Of a stretch of DNA of 64,000 bases, positions 32,325 through 41,443 are shown piece by piece. Below the pieces are notes generated by a model. It did no database searches and was not told the DNA's origin. It saw only the letters and a list, made by a program, of their open reading frames with translations. Position 1 is the first letter of the stretch. Each line of letters begins with the position of its first letter. Position numbers and translations under genes: made by a program. This stretch comes from DSNY01 sp016861185 (GTDB lineage Bacteria; Pseudomonadota; Gammaproteobacteria; Burkholderiales; Burkholderiaceae_F): assembly GCA_030263275.1 (NCBI GenBank), contig SZOR01000001.1:60916-124915 (forward strand), given 5' to 3'.

Positions 32325-33656
32325 CTACGCGCTCGTCTGACCCCACGCGAGACCCCGGTACCCGGCCCGCAGTTCGCCCAGCGCGCCAATGTTGACCAGG
32401 TCGATTACGACCTGATCCTTGCGTGCGTGCCGCTTCAGCGCCTCAATCGTCTTCTTGTCGTTCAGCCCCACGACCAGCACGTCGGACTCGGCGATCACGG
32501 GTTCGAGGTCGCGCCGGATCAGGCCGCCGATGTGCGGTACGTGGCTTTCGATGAACTTGCGGTTCGCGCCCAGCAGGTTCGACAGGTGCACCTCCGGGTC
32601 ATACACGAGCAGCGACAGTCCCTTGCCGATCAGGTGCTCGGCCAGCAGCACCAGCGGGCTTTCGCGCAGGTCGTCGGTCCCGGTCTTGAAGGCGAGCCCG
32701 ATCATGCCCACACGCCGTTTGCCGGTCTCCAGCACCTTGGCGATCGCGCGGTCGATGTGCGTGCGGTTCGACGGCAGGATGCCTGCGTGCATCGGCAGTT
32801 CGACGTCGCGCTGCTTGGCGAGATACAGCGTTGCGCGCAGGTCCTTCGGCAGGCACGAGCCGCCGAACGCGAACCCCGGCTTCAGGTACGCCTTGGAGAT
32901 GTTGAGCTGCGTGTCGCGGCACACGAGGTCCATCACCTGGAATGGATCGACGCCGAGCGCTTCGCACAACCGCGCCGTTTCGTTGGCGAACGTGATCTTC
33001 AGCGCGTGGAAGTTGTTGCAGCAGTACTTGACCATCTCCGCCGCGCGGATCGACGTGACATGGAAGTCGCACGGCAGATGACCGAACAGCGACTTCAGTT
33101 GCAGCACCGGCTCCTCCGCGTTGGCGCCGACGATCGTGAACGGCGGGTTGTCGTAGTCGCGGATCGACGAGCCTTCGCGCAGGAACTCGGGCTGAAAACA
33201 AACGAAGAAGTCACGCCCTTCCTTCTTGCCGGAAGACTTCTCGAGGATCGGCCGCAGCACTTCTTCGACCGTGCCCGGCACGAGCGTGGAACGGAACACG
33301 AACGTATGCGGCCGGCTCAGTGCGCGCAGCGCCGTGCCCATCTGCTCGGCCAGCCGCAGGATCGCCGACTGGTCCTGACTGCCGTTGGCCGCGGACGGCG
33401 TGCCCACGCAGATCAGCGACAGCTCGCTGTCGCGAATCGCCTGTTCCGCATCGGTCGTGACGCTGACGCGGCCGCTCGCCGCGACTTTGGCCATCAGCTC
33501 GACCATGCCCTCTTCCACGACCGGCGTCTTGCCGTCGGCGATCAACTGCAGCTTGGCGGGATCGACGTCGACCCCGATCACGCGATGGCCTTCGCGCGCA
33601 AGGCAGGCGAGCGACACCGCGCCGACGTAACCGAGTCCGAAGATGCTGATGTTCAT
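32325..33656 (-). CDS. nucleotide-sugar 6-dehydrogenase, GDP-mannose dehydrogenase (AlgD)-like
   Basis: This 443-residue protein has the Rossmann NAD motif FGLGYVG (7-12), a conserved VFRSTLVPGTV block and the catalytic cysteine in FGGSCLPKD at Cys268, the same number as in Pseudomonas AlgD. Other AlgD-like stretches are NNFHALKITFANE and GLAFKTGTDDLRESPLV. It oxidises the C6 hydroxyl of a nucleotide hexose to a carboxylate, most likely GDP-mannose to GDP-mannuronate, though UDP sugars cannot be excluded. The ATG at 33656 gives the family N-terminus. Uronate carboxyls would be natural targets for the amidotransferase-like genes nearby. Confidence 0.88.
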   Translation of the reverse strand: MNISIFGLGYVGAVSLACLAREGHRVIGVDVDPAKLQLIADGKTPVVEEGMVELMAKVAASGRVSVTTDAEQAIRDSELSLICVGTPSAANGSQDQSAILRLAEQMGTALRALSRPHTFVFRSTLVPGTVEEVLRPILEKSSGKKEGRDFFVCFQPEFLREGSSIRDYDNPPFTIVGANAEEPVLQLKSLFGHLPCDFHVTSIRAAEMVKYCCNNFHALKITFANETARLCEALGVDPFQVMDLVCRDTQLNISKAYLKPGFAFGGSCLPKDLRATLYLAKQRDVELPMHAGILPSNRTHIDRAIAKVLETGKRRVGMIGLAFKTGTDDLRESPLVLLAEHLIGKGLSLLVYDPEVHLSNLLGANRKFIESHVPHIGGLIRRDLEPVIAESDVLVVGLNDKKTIEALKRHARKDQVVIDLVNIGALGELRAGYRGLAWGQTSA

Positions 33657-33700
33657 GGGATTCTCGTGTTGTTGAGGAGATCCGGTGATGCTGCCGCGCG

Positions 33701-33753
33701 CCCTCACCCGGCCGCTGCGCGGCCACCCTCTCCCGCTGATGCGGGCGAGGGTG
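33701..33753. repeat. REP-like palindromic repeat running into the glycosyltransferase 3' end
   Basis: The outer arms CCCTC/GAGGG enclose two small hairpins, GGCCGC-TGC-GCGGCC and CCCGC-TGAT-GCGGG. This cloverleaf form is common among intergenic repeats of betaproteobacteria. The stop of the glycosyltransferase and its last residues (PSPASAGEG...) are encoded by the repeat, so it has extended the protein. Confidence 0.65.
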
Positions 33754-34942
33754 CCACGAACGATGCCAGGCACTTGTCGATGATGGCGTCCAGGCGTTTC
33801 ATCGAACTGCCCCAGGCATGGTGCGACAGCACACGCGCGCGGCCGGCGGCCGCGAGCCGCGCGCGTTCGGACGGGTCTTCGAGCAGGCGCAGGATGGCGT
33901 CGCGATATTGCTCAGGCGTCTCGGCCACCAGCAGATGCTCGCCGGCGATCGCATCGACACCTCCGGCCGCGACTCGACTTGACACGACGGGAACACCCAT
34001 CGCCATCGCCTCGAGGATCTTGTTCTGCGTGCCGCGCGCGATTGCGAGCGGCGCGACGGTGAGCGCCGAGCGCGTCACGTACGGCTGCACCTTCGGCACG
34101 GAACCGGTCACCGTGACGCCCGGCAGCTCGCCCAGCTTGCGCACCGGGGGCGGCGGATCGGCGCCGACGATCGCGAGCTTCACGTTCGGTCGCCGCTCGC
34201 GCAGCAGCGGCAGCACGTGCTCGCAGAACCAGAACATCGCGTGCTGGTTCGGGTAATAGTCCATGCGGCCGATGAAGCAGATCGCCTCCGGGTCGTACGG
34301 TTCGGCCGACGGCGCGAAGGCCTGCGCATCCACGCCGTTCGGAAACCAGTCGCTCGGGGTATCGACGCCGTAGCTCTTCAGCGTCTCCCACTCGGCCCGC
34401 GTGGTCGCCGTGCAGAAGTCGAAGCTGCGCGCCAGGCGCTTCTCCTCCGCCTGCAGCCGCCAGCCTTCCCATCGATAGCCGAGCGACAGCGGAAACGGCT
34501 TGTAGTCGGCGTACTCGAACCACTTCTGCGAATCCATGTCGCCGAAGTCGAGGATCTTCGGCACGTCGCGTACGTGCGCAACGTAGTGCGCGACCGAGGA
34601 GCAATGCACGAAGATCAGGTCGAAGCGCCGCTCGCGCAGCAGCCGGCGGATCGTGCGCGCCAACTTGGTGCTGTGGAAGTACGACGCCGACGCGGTGATC
34701 GGCGTCGGCAGCGTGGCGATCATCCGCAGTGTCTGCACACGATCGTCGACCGTGGCGACATGAAACTCGGCGCAGTACGGCGCGATGCCCTTGCCCTCCT
34801 CCGCCTCCTCCGCGGAACGCGCCAGCGAACAGACCACGACCTCGTGCGACAACGCGAGATGCCGGATCATGTTGAACGGCCGGATCTTGCCGCCGCGCTT
34901 GGGCGGGTACGGGAAGCGGTGGCAGACGTACAGGATCCTCAC
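33704..34942 (-). CDS. sugar transferase, exosortase A/PEP-CTERM-associated (TIGR03087 type)
   Basis: This 412-residue GT-B glycosyltransferase begins VRILYVCHRFPYPPKRGGKIR, the opening of the XrtA-associated sugar transferase 1 group. Later blocks are DFGDMDSQKWFEYA, FPNGVDAQAF, ICFIGRMDYYPNQ and GTQNKILEAMAMGVPVV. The start is GTG at 34942, overlapping the upstream amidotransferase stop by 4 bases (GTGA). The last 16 or so residues come from a REP-like repeat and are unlikely to matter for catalysis. It probably adds a sugar to the lipid-linked repeat unit. Confidence 0.9.
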   Translation of the reverse strand: MRILYVCHRFPYPPKRGGKIRPFNMIRHLALSHEVVVCSLARSAEEAEEGKGIAPYCAEFHVATVDDRVQTLRMIATLPTPITASASYFHSTKLARTIRRLLRERRFDLIFVHCSSVAHYVAHVRDVPKILDFGDMDSQKWFEYADYKPFPLSLGYRWEGWRLQAEEKRLARSFDFCTATTRAEWETLKSYGVDTPSDWFPNGVDAQAFAPSAEPYDPEAICFIGRMDYYPNQHAMFWFCEHVLPLLRERRPNVKLAIVGADPPPPVRKLGELPGVTVTGSVPKVQPYVTRSALTVAPLAIARGTQNKILEAMAMGVPVVSSRVAAGGVDAIAGEHLLVAETPEQYRDAILRLLEDPSERARLAAAGRARVLSHHAWGSSMKRLDAIIDKCLASFVAPSPASAGEGGRAAAG

Positions 34943-36864
34943 GCCACGGCCTCCTTCAGTTCTTCGGCGACGTCGGCGGAAGAACGGCGGTCGAGATACA
35001 CGCGGCACCAGATCTCCAGGTTCAGCAACGCGAGCAGTTTGTCCGTGCCGTCGACGCGGTTGGCCCGATGGTCTTCGATCAGCCGCGCGACCGGTGCATA
35101 GTGCAGCAGCCCGCGCGCCTGCACGCTCTCGCGCGACAGCGCGCCGGCCAGCATCTCCGACAGGGCGCCCTTCATCCACGCGCCCATCGGCGCGCCGAAG
35201 CCGCGCTTGGTCCGGTACAGGATCTCGCGCGGAAGCACGTCGGCGAGCGCTCGTTTCATCAGCGCCTTCAGTTCGCCGCCGCCGACCTTGATCGAGGCCG
35301 GGACCTGCGCCGCCAGTTCGACCAGTTCGTGGTCGAGCAGCGGCACGCGGCACTCCAGCGATGTCGCCATCGTCATCTTGTCGGTCAGCAGCAGCAGATC
35401 GTCCGGCAGTTGCGTATGCGCATCGACGGCAAACATGCGCGCCAATGCGTCTTCGCCGCCGGCAGCGTCAAAGGCCGCGGCGATGGCATCGAACCGCCGC
35501 GCCGGTTTGCCGTTCATCATCTCCGCCGCCTCGTCCGCACCGAACACCCCGATATAGGCGCGGTAGCGCTCGGCAAACGGCAGCTCCGCAGCAGAAAGGA
35601 AGTTCTTGGCCAGCCGCGCGTAGTTCAGCCACTTGGAGTGGCGGTCGCTCGGCAAACGATCGGCCAGCCGCGCGGCGCCGCGCTTCGCCGCCGCGGGCAG
35701 CCAGTTCAGATACCGCATGTAGTGCTCGCCGAGGTAACGGCGGTAGCCGCCGAACAGCTCGTCGCCGCCCACGCCGGACAGGATCACCTTGACGTCGCGG
35801 CGCGCGAACTCCGCCACCAGATACGTCGTCACGAACGCGCTGTCGGCGATCGGCTCGTCCATATGCCACAGCAGCTTCGGCAGCAGGTGCACGACGTCCG
35901 GGCGCACGAGGATCTCGTGGTGGTCGGTCTTGAAAAGCTGCGCGACCTGGCGCGCGTAATCCAGCTCGTTGTAGAAGCGCTCGGCCGCGCCGCCGTCGAA
36001 ACCGATCGAGTACGTCTTCACCGGCTCCGTGCTGTGACGGGCCATGAACGCGAGCACGGTGCTCGAGTCGATGCCGCCGGAAAGGAACGCGCCGATCGGC
36101 ACGTCGCTCACCATCTGCATGCGCACCGATTCTTCGAGCCGCTCGCGCACGCGATGCGCCCACTCGCTCGGTAGCACGCCGTGCGTGATTCGCGTCGGCG
36201 GCTGCCAGTACGAGTCGATGCGCATGCCTTGCGGCGACAGTTTCATCACCGAAGCGATCGGCAGCTTGCGCACGCCGCGGAACATCGCGAGCGGTGCCGG
36301 CACGTAGCCCAGCTCGAGATAGGCGGCGAGCGCGGTCGGATCGACTTCGGCGCTGATGCCGGGCAGCTCGAGCAGCGCCTTCGCCTCCGAGGCGAAGACC
36401 ACCCGGCGGCCGTCGTTGCAGTAGTAGATCGGTTTGATGCCGAGCCGATCGCGCCCGACGAGCAGCGTCTGCGCGCGCGCGTCCCAGATCGCGAAGCCGA
36501 ACATGCCGTTGAGCCGCGCGACGAAACCTTCGCCCCACGCGGCGTACGCGTGCAGCACGACCTCGGTGTCCGAGTGGGTCTTGAAGCGGCGGCCCTGCGC
36601 TTCGAGTTCGCGTCGCAGTTCGCGGAAGTTGTAGATCTCGCCGTTGCAGACGACGACCAGCGATTCGTCTTCGTTGGCGATCGGCTGGTGGCCGCCGGCC
36701 AGATCGATGATCGACAGCCGCCGCATGCCGATGGCGCAGCGTCCGGCGGCGAACGCGCCTTCATCGTCCGGGCCGCGATGGACCGTGACGCGGCCCATCC
36801 TCGCCAGCCATTCGACCGGCGCGCGCGCGCCGTCGAGCTGGTAGATGCCGTAGATGCCGCACAT
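34939..36864 (-). CDS. asparagine synthase-like amidotransferase, exosortase locus
   Basis: This 641-residue protein is a complete two-domain enzyme. Cys2 of MCGIYGIYQ is the glutaminase nucleophile, with RLSIIDLAGGHQP and CNGEIYNF in the same domain. The synthetase half has FLSGGIDSSTV, SGVGGDELFGG and TKRGFGAPMG. It uses glutamine-derived ammonia and ATP to amidate a carboxylate. Homologues in O-antigen and XrtA loci are thought to convert uronates to uronamides. It is one of three such genes here. It follows a glycosyltransferase gene by 4 bases and overlaps the next one by 4. Confidence 0.92.
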   Translation of the reverse strand: MCGIYGIYQLDGARAPVEWLARMGRVTVHRGPDDEGAFAAGRCAIGMRRLSIIDLAGGHQPIANEDESLVVVCNGEIYNFRELRRELEAQGRRFKTHSDTEVVLHAYAAWGEGFVARLNGMFGFAIWDARAQTLLVGRDRLGIKPIYYCNDGRRVVFASEAKALLELPGISAEVDPTALAAYLELGYVPAPLAMFRGVRKLPIASVMKLSPQGMRIDSYWQPPTRITHGVLPSEWAHRVRERLEESVRMQMVSDVPIGAFLSGGIDSSTVLAFMARHSTEPVKTYSIGFDGGAAERFYNELDYARQVAQLFKTDHHEILVRPDVVHLLPKLLWHMDEPIADSAFVTTYLVAEFARRDVKVILSGVGGDELFGGYRRYLGEHYMRYLNWLPAAAKRGAARLADRLPSDRHSKWLNYARLAKNFLSAAELPFAERYRAYIGVFGADEAAEMMNGKPARRFDAIAAAFDAAGGEDALARMFAVDAHTQLPDDLLLLTDKMTMATSLECRVPLLDHELVELAAQVPASIKVGGGELKALMKRALADVLPREILYRTKRGFGAPMGAWMKGALSEMLAGALSRESVQARGLLHYAPVARLIEDHRANRVDGTDKLLALLNLEIWCRVYLDRRSSADVAEELKEAVA

Positions 36865-36868
36865 GGCG

Positions 36869-38107
36869 TTACGCCGGCGCCAGCGCGCGACCTGACGAGG
36901 ATGCGCGCACGATCGCTCGCAGGCACGCTTCCTCGAATATCGCAGCGGCCACGTGCGCGGAGAAGTTCCGCTCGACCAAAGCGCGGGCGGCAGCCGCCAA
37001 CCGGCGGCGCGCGCCGGCATCTTCAAGCAATCGAATCACGGCGTCCGCGAACGACTCCGCCGCATCGGCACACACGTACTCCCGGTCCGGTGTGACGGGC
37101 AAGCCTTCGACGCCGATCGACGTCGAGACCACGGCACGCCCCATAGCCATCGCCTCGTACGCCTTGATCCGCGTGCCGCCGCCGACCCGCAGCGGAATGA
37201 CGTAAACGTGCGAATCGCGCACGTAGGGCCGAATGTCTTCGACGAACCCGGTAAACGTCCACGCCAGCCCCCGATCGCGCGCCGCCTGCACGAGCGCTTT
37301 CGGCGGGCTGCGGCCGACCACGATCATCCGTGCCCGCGGGCGCGCGCGCACGATGCGCGGCCAGATCTCATCCATCAGGTAACCGACGCCGTCGACGTTC
37401 GCGCGCCAGTCCATCGATCCCGTGAACACGACGGTCCCGCCATCGGCCGGCACCGCGGACTCATGATCGTCAAAGGTGAAGTAATCGAGATCCACGCCGG
37501 TGGGGATCACGGTAACGCGCTCCCCGCCGCAGATCCGCTCGAAATGACCGCCGTCGCGCTCCGAAACCGCGACGAGCGAGTCGACCGCGCGTGCCGCCGC
37601 GTGCTCGAAGCGCTGCATCTTCCAGGCTTCGACCTGCCAAACCGTCCGATACGGCCAGTTGCGCGCGACGGTCGCGTGCCGCCGGAATATCTCCGCCTCG
37701 ACGTTATGCGTGAACAGAACCGACGGACAAGGCAGGCGCGACGGCAGCAGGATCATGGCATGCGGGAAGTCGGCAACCACGACGTCGTACCCCGTCGCCA
37801 GTTCCGCTGCGAGCACGGCACGCCCGGTCGCCGAACCGTCACTTGCCACGGCCACCGGGTGTCGGGACCACAGCGCAAGCCACCGCTTCAGCTCCCGCAG
37901 CAGACCCGGACGCGGCTCCGGCCAGCTCACGAAGCGGTCGCACGCGCGCGCCAATTCGCCCGCAAAGCGCCGTTGCGCCTCGGGCGGTGCCGGCGAGGCG
38001 AGCGTGATTTCAAAGCGCCCGCCCTTCATGCCGCGCAAGATGTCGCGCGTACGGATCTTGCCGCCGCAATCGGCCGGAAAGAGAAAGCGCGGCGAAACGA
38101 ACAGCAT
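36869..38107 (-). CDS. glycosyltransferase, GT4-like, exosortase locus
   Basis: This 412-residue protein begins MLFVSPRFLFPADCGGKIRT, close to the XrtA sugar-transferase 1 opening. The C-terminal domain shows TGSMDWRANVDGVGYL, VVGRSPP, and GGTRIKAYEAMAMGRAVVST with the conserved glutamate. The start is ATG at 38107; the frame stays open far upstream through the amidotransferase gene, but that part is an out-of-frame shadow. It lies between two amidotransferase genes. It probably works on the same lipid-linked oligosaccharide as its neighbours. Confidence 0.88.
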   Translation of the reverse strand: MLFVSPRFLFPADCGGKIRTRDILRGMKGGRFEITLASPAPPEAQRRFAGELARACDRFVSWPEPRPGLLRELKRWLALWSRHPVAVASDGSATGRAVLAAELATGYDVVVADFPHAMILLPSRLPCPSVLFTHNVEAEIFRRHATVARNWPYRTVWQVEAWKMQRFEHAAARAVDSLVAVSERDGGHFERICGGERVTVIPTGVDLDYFTFDDHESAVPADGGTVVFTGSMDWRANVDGVGYLMDEIWPRIVRARPRARMIVVGRSPPKALVQAARDRGLAWTFTGFVEDIRPYVRDSHVYVIPLRVGGGTRIKAYEAMAMGRAVVSTSIGVEGLPVTPDREYVCADAAESFADAVIRLLEDAGARRRLAAAARALVERNFSAHVAAAIFEEACLRAIVRASSSGRALAPA

Positions 38108-38166
38108 CCGCTCGCGTGCCGCGCCGCTTGTGTCCAGTGGGTGCAAACCGAACCTGCCTTTCTCGT

Positions 38167-40092
38167 CTAAGCCGACAGCTGCTGCGGAGCAGCGCCCGTA
38201 TCCTCGACCACGCGAGCGAGGAAGGCGTCGAACATCACGAGCGCCCATAGCGGCCCACTGTAGTCGCGGGCGCCCGACTGGTGCGCGTCGACGATGTTGC
38301 GCAGCTTGGTCGCGTTGAACCAGCCCGTGTCGAGCAGACGCGGCCCGAGGACCGATTGGCGAACGCGCTCGCGCAGCGGGCCGCGGAACCAGTGAACCAG
38401 CGGCACGGCGAAACCCATCTTCGGCCGGTAAAGGACATCGCGCGGCAAATGCGGCTCCATCGCGCGCTTGAGGAAATACTTTCCTTCGCGGCCGTGGAGT
38501 TTCAGCGCCGACGGCAGCGAGGCCAACCATTCCACCAGCGGATGGTCCATCAGCGGCTCGCGCACCTCCAGCGAATGCGCCATGCTCGCGCGGTCGACCT
38601 TGGTGTTGATGTCGCCGACGAGATACGTCTTCAGGTCGAGATACTGGATCAGCGCCAGCGGATCGTCGTGGTTCGCGCGTCGCGCGTGGCGCCGGAACAC
38701 CTCGACCGCGTTGTAGCCGCCGAGCTGCGCGCGCAGCGAGTGGGAGAAGAGCTGCCGCCGCATGTCGTCGCGCAGGATCGACATGCTGTGGAAGTACGCT
38801 TCGACCGAATCGCGCGCGAGCGACTGCAGCGTGGTCTTGGCGCGGAACACGCGCGGCGCCCAATCCGCCTTCGGATACGCCCGCCCCAGCAGCCCGAACA
38901 CCGGCCGGCGCACGGCCAGCGGCAGCGGCCGGCGCATGCGCTCTTCCATCAGGTGCAGCCGATAGCGCCGGTAGCCGCCGAAGTTCTCGTCGCCGCCGTC
39001 GCCCGACAGCGCCACGGTGACGTGGCCGCGCGCGAGCTGACACACGCGATAGGTCGGAATCGCCGAGCTGTCGGCGTACGGCTCGTCGTATAGACGCGCC
39101 AACGCATCGATCAGATCGAAGTCCTCGCTTTCGACGCGATCGACGAAGTGCCGCGTCCGGTAGCGCTGCGCGACCATCTGCGCGTAGCGCGACTCGTCGA
39201 ACGCGGGATCCGAGAACGCGATCGAACAGGTGTTGACCGGCGTCTCCGAAAGCCCGGCCATCGTCGCGACGACCGCGCTGGAATCCACGCCGCCGGAGAG
39301 GAACGCGCCCAGCGGCACTTCGGAGATCAATCGCAGTTTCACCGACTCGCGCAGCCGCTCGTGCAATTGCGCGCACGCCTCTTTCTCCGACAATCGGTTG
39401 TCGAGGGTGAACGTCACGTCCCAGTACTCGACCGGCGCCGGAACCGGCGCGCCGCGTCTGACGGTCAGCGTGTGCGCGGGCGGCAGCTTCTGCGCGCCCT
39501 TGAAAATCGTGCGCGGCTCGGGCACGTAGCCGAGCGCGAAATACTCCTCGACCGCGTACGGATCGATCTCGCGTTCCAGCGCGCCGTACGCCAGCAGCGA
39601 CTTCAGCTCGGAGCCGAACAGCAGATGCCCGTCGGGTGCCAGCGCGTAGTAAAGCGGCTTCACGCCGAGCCGGTCGCGCGCGAGAAAGAGCGTCTCGCGG
39701 CTGCGGTCCCAAAGCGCGAACGCAAACATGCCGCGGAAGCGCTTGACGCACTCCGGTCCCCACGCTTCCCACGCGTGCACGATCACCTCGGTGTCGCTGC
39801 GCGTGTGGAACACATGGCCAAGCGCGGTGAGTTCCGGGATCAGCTCCTGGAAGTTGTAGATCTCGCCGTTGTAGACGACCGCCACGCTGCCGTCTTCGTT
39901 GAACAAGGGCTGCTGGCCGGTCGCCAGATCGATGATCGACAGCCGCTTGTGGCCGAGGCCCACGCCCGGCTCGATGTGGGTGCCCGTTTCGTCGGGGCCG
40001 CGATGGTGCTGCGTTTCGTTCATCCGCGCCAGTACGGCGGCGTCGATCGCGCGCCTGCCGCGGGTGTCGAAGATTCCTGTGATGCCGCACAT
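38167..40092 (-). CDS. exosortase A system-associated amidotransferase 1 (asparagine synthase family)
   Basis: This 641-residue protein has Cys2 in MCGITGIFD, RLSIIDLATGQQP and YNGEIYNF for glutamine hydrolysis, and FLSGGVDSSAVV, SGDGGDENFGG and RPKMGFAVPL for the ATP-dependent amide step. This fits the XrtA-associated amidotransferase 1 family (TIGR03108), which is very widespread in these loci. It probably amidates a sugar carboxylate in the repeat unit. The promoter-side gap of 163 bases contains a palindromic repeat (40121-40220). The ATG at 40092 gives the needed Cys2. Confidence 0.93.
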   Translation of the reverse strand: MCGITGIFDTRGRRAIDAAVLARMNETQHHRGPDETGTHIEPGVGLGHKRLSIIDLATGQQPLFNEDGSVAVVYNGEIYNFQELIPELTALGHVFHTRSDTEVIVHAWEAWGPECVKRFRGMFAFALWDRSRETLFLARDRLGVKPLYYALAPDGHLLFGSELKSLLAYGALEREIDPYAVEEYFALGYVPEPRTIFKGAQKLPPAHTLTVRRGAPVPAPVEYWDVTFTLDNRLSEKEACAQLHERLRESVKLRLISEVPLGAFLSGGVDSSAVVATMAGLSETPVNTCSIAFSDPAFDESRYAQMVAQRYRTRHFVDRVESEDFDLIDALARLYDEPYADSSAIPTYRVCQLARGHVTVALSGDGGDENFGGYRRYRLHLMEERMRRPLPLAVRRPVFGLLGRAYPKADWAPRVFRAKTTLQSLARDSVEAYFHSMSILRDDMRRQLFSHSLRAQLGGYNAVEVFRRHARRANHDDPLALIQYLDLKTYLVGDINTKVDRASMAHSLEVREPLMDHPLVEWLASLPSALKLHGREGKYFLKRAMEPHLPRDVLYRPKMGFAVPLVHWFRGPLRERVRQSVLGPRLLDTGWFNATKLRNIVDAHQSGARDYSGPLWALVMFDAFLARVVEDTGAAPQQLSA

Positions 40093-40120
40093 CGTCGTTA
40101 CCGAAGGTGGGTCGGTGTTC

Positions 40121-40220
40121 CTCCCCCTTTTGTAAAGGGGGACCGAGGGGGATTTCGCGTCGTAGCGCTTGGCGGGGCACCGTCGAAATCCCCCCTGCCC
40201 CCCTTTTTCAAAGGGGGGTT
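40121..40220. repeat. imperfect 100-bp inverted repeat (REP/MITE-like)
   Basis: The left half CTCCCCCTTTTGTAAAGGGG...GGGGGATTTC and right half GAAATCCCCCC...CCCTTTTTCAAAGGGGGG are inverted copies, each with its own internal C-run/G-run hairpin. No gene is inside. It lies between two genes of the same operon and could form a strong RNA structure that lowers downstream expression or blocks decay. Confidence 0.75.
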
Positions 40221-40255
40221 ACCGAACGAAGCAGTGCCGCATCGCATGGGTGTGC

Positions 40256-41443
40256 TCAACCCGCGTTCACTGTCGAGGGGCTGTTCGCGCCCATCCCGCG
40301 CTCGGCGAGCAGTCGGCGGTATAGCGCTTCGTAATCGCCGACCATCCGGTCCAGGCTGAAGCGGCGCTCGACGATCTGCCTGCCGGCACGCCCGTGGCGC
40401 CGCGTCAGTGCGGGATCGGCAAGATACTCGAGGATCTCGCGCGCGAGCGCGTCCGGGTCGGCGCGCGGCACGAGCTTGCCGGACAACCCGTCTTCCATCA
40501 GATCCGCGTTGGCACCGACTCGCGTAGCGATCACCGGCAGGCCCGAGGCCATCGCCTCGAGCAGCGTATTGGAAATTCCCTCTGCAAGCGAAGGCAGCAC
40601 GAAGCAATCGAGCCCGCGCAAGACGTCGGCGATGTCGTCTCGCTCGCCGGCAAACCAGACGAGCGATTCGGCGTTGGCGGCGCGAACGATCGATTCGATC
40701 TCGCCGCGCAGCGGCCCGTCGCCGACCAGCACCAGACGCAAGCGCCGCGCTGCCTGCGGCGACATCGCCAGCGCGCGGACGAAAGCGCGCGCAAGGTTCG
40801 TCTGATCCTTGACCGCCTCGAGCCGCCCGACCGTACCGACGACAAACAGGGCCGGATCGTTGAACGGTGAACCCTCGATCGCGCCGCGCACGCCTGCGCG
40901 CGGCCTGAATCGCTCGCTGTCGACGCCGTTGTAGATGTGCTCGACACAGTCGGCTGCGACGCCGACGCGCTCGATCAGGTACTTCTCCAGATCGCGCGAC
41001 AGCGCGACGTAGTGATGGACGAAAGGCCGATAGAGCTTGCGCACCCAGCGGTACCTGCGGTTCGTTCCGTCCAGATCGCTCACGTCGCGACCGTGCTCGC
41101 CGTGGATGCGGACGGGCACGCGCGCCACACACGCTGGAACGACAGCCTCGAGCGCAGCCAGATTGCGCGTATGCACGATCGCCGGGCGAAGCTCGCGGAA
41201 CGAACGAAGCAGCTGCGGGTATACGCGCACACCGTGGCCGGGCGGTTTGCCCAGCGCGACGTAGCGCACGTCGTCGCGCTGCACACGCTCGCGAAAGCCG
41301 GCGGCAATTTCGGTCAACGCGATCACGCCGTGCCGCCAGCGGTCGCGCGGCATCCGGTTGATTAGATTGACCACGCCGTTTTCCAGTCCGCCGACGGCGA
41401 AGCGGAAGACGACGTGCAGGATCAGCGGACGCGGATCGTTCAT
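40256..41443 (-). CDS. sugar transferase, exosortase A/PEP-CTERM-associated (TIGR03088 type)
   Basis: This 395-residue GT-B glycosyltransferase opens ILHVVFRFAVGGLENGVVNL, the signature start of XrtA-associated sugar transferase 2. It also has RIHGEHGRDVSDLDG, HIYNGVDSERF, VGTVGRLEAVKDQ, LVGDGPLRGEIE and SLAEGISNTLLEAMASGLPV with the conserved glutamates. The ATG overlaps the XrtA stop by 4 bases, so expression is coupled to the exosortase. It is expected to add a sugar in the assembly of the exopolysaccharide repeat. Confidence 0.92.
   Translation of the reverse strand: MNDPRPLILHVVFRFAVGGLENGVVNLINRMPRDRWRHGVIALTEIAAGFRERVQRDDVRYVALGKPPGHGVRVYPQLLRSFRELRPAIVHTRNLAALEAVVPACVARVPVRIHGEHGRDVSDLDGTNRRYRWVRKLYRPFVHHYVALSRDLEKYLIERVGVAADCVEHIYNGVDSERFRPRAGVRGAIEGSPFNDPALFVVGTVGRLEAVKDQTNLARAFVRALAMSPQAARRLRLVLVGDGPLRGEIESIVRAANAESLVWFAGERDDIADVLRGLDCFVLPSLAEGISNTLLEAMASGLPVIATRVGANADLMEDGLSGKLVPRADPDALAREILEYLADPALTRRHGRAGRQIVERRFSLDRMVGDYEALYRRLLAERGMGANSPSTVNAG

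Noticed and set aside
36869..40180. 1103-codon minus-strand frame that could look like one large protein
   Set aside because: The first two-thirds is a shadow of the amidotransferase at 38167-40092; the real glycosyltransferase starts at 38107.
40121..40220. insertion sequence
   Set aside because: No transposase frame and no target duplication visible; it fits a small palindromic intergenic repeat.
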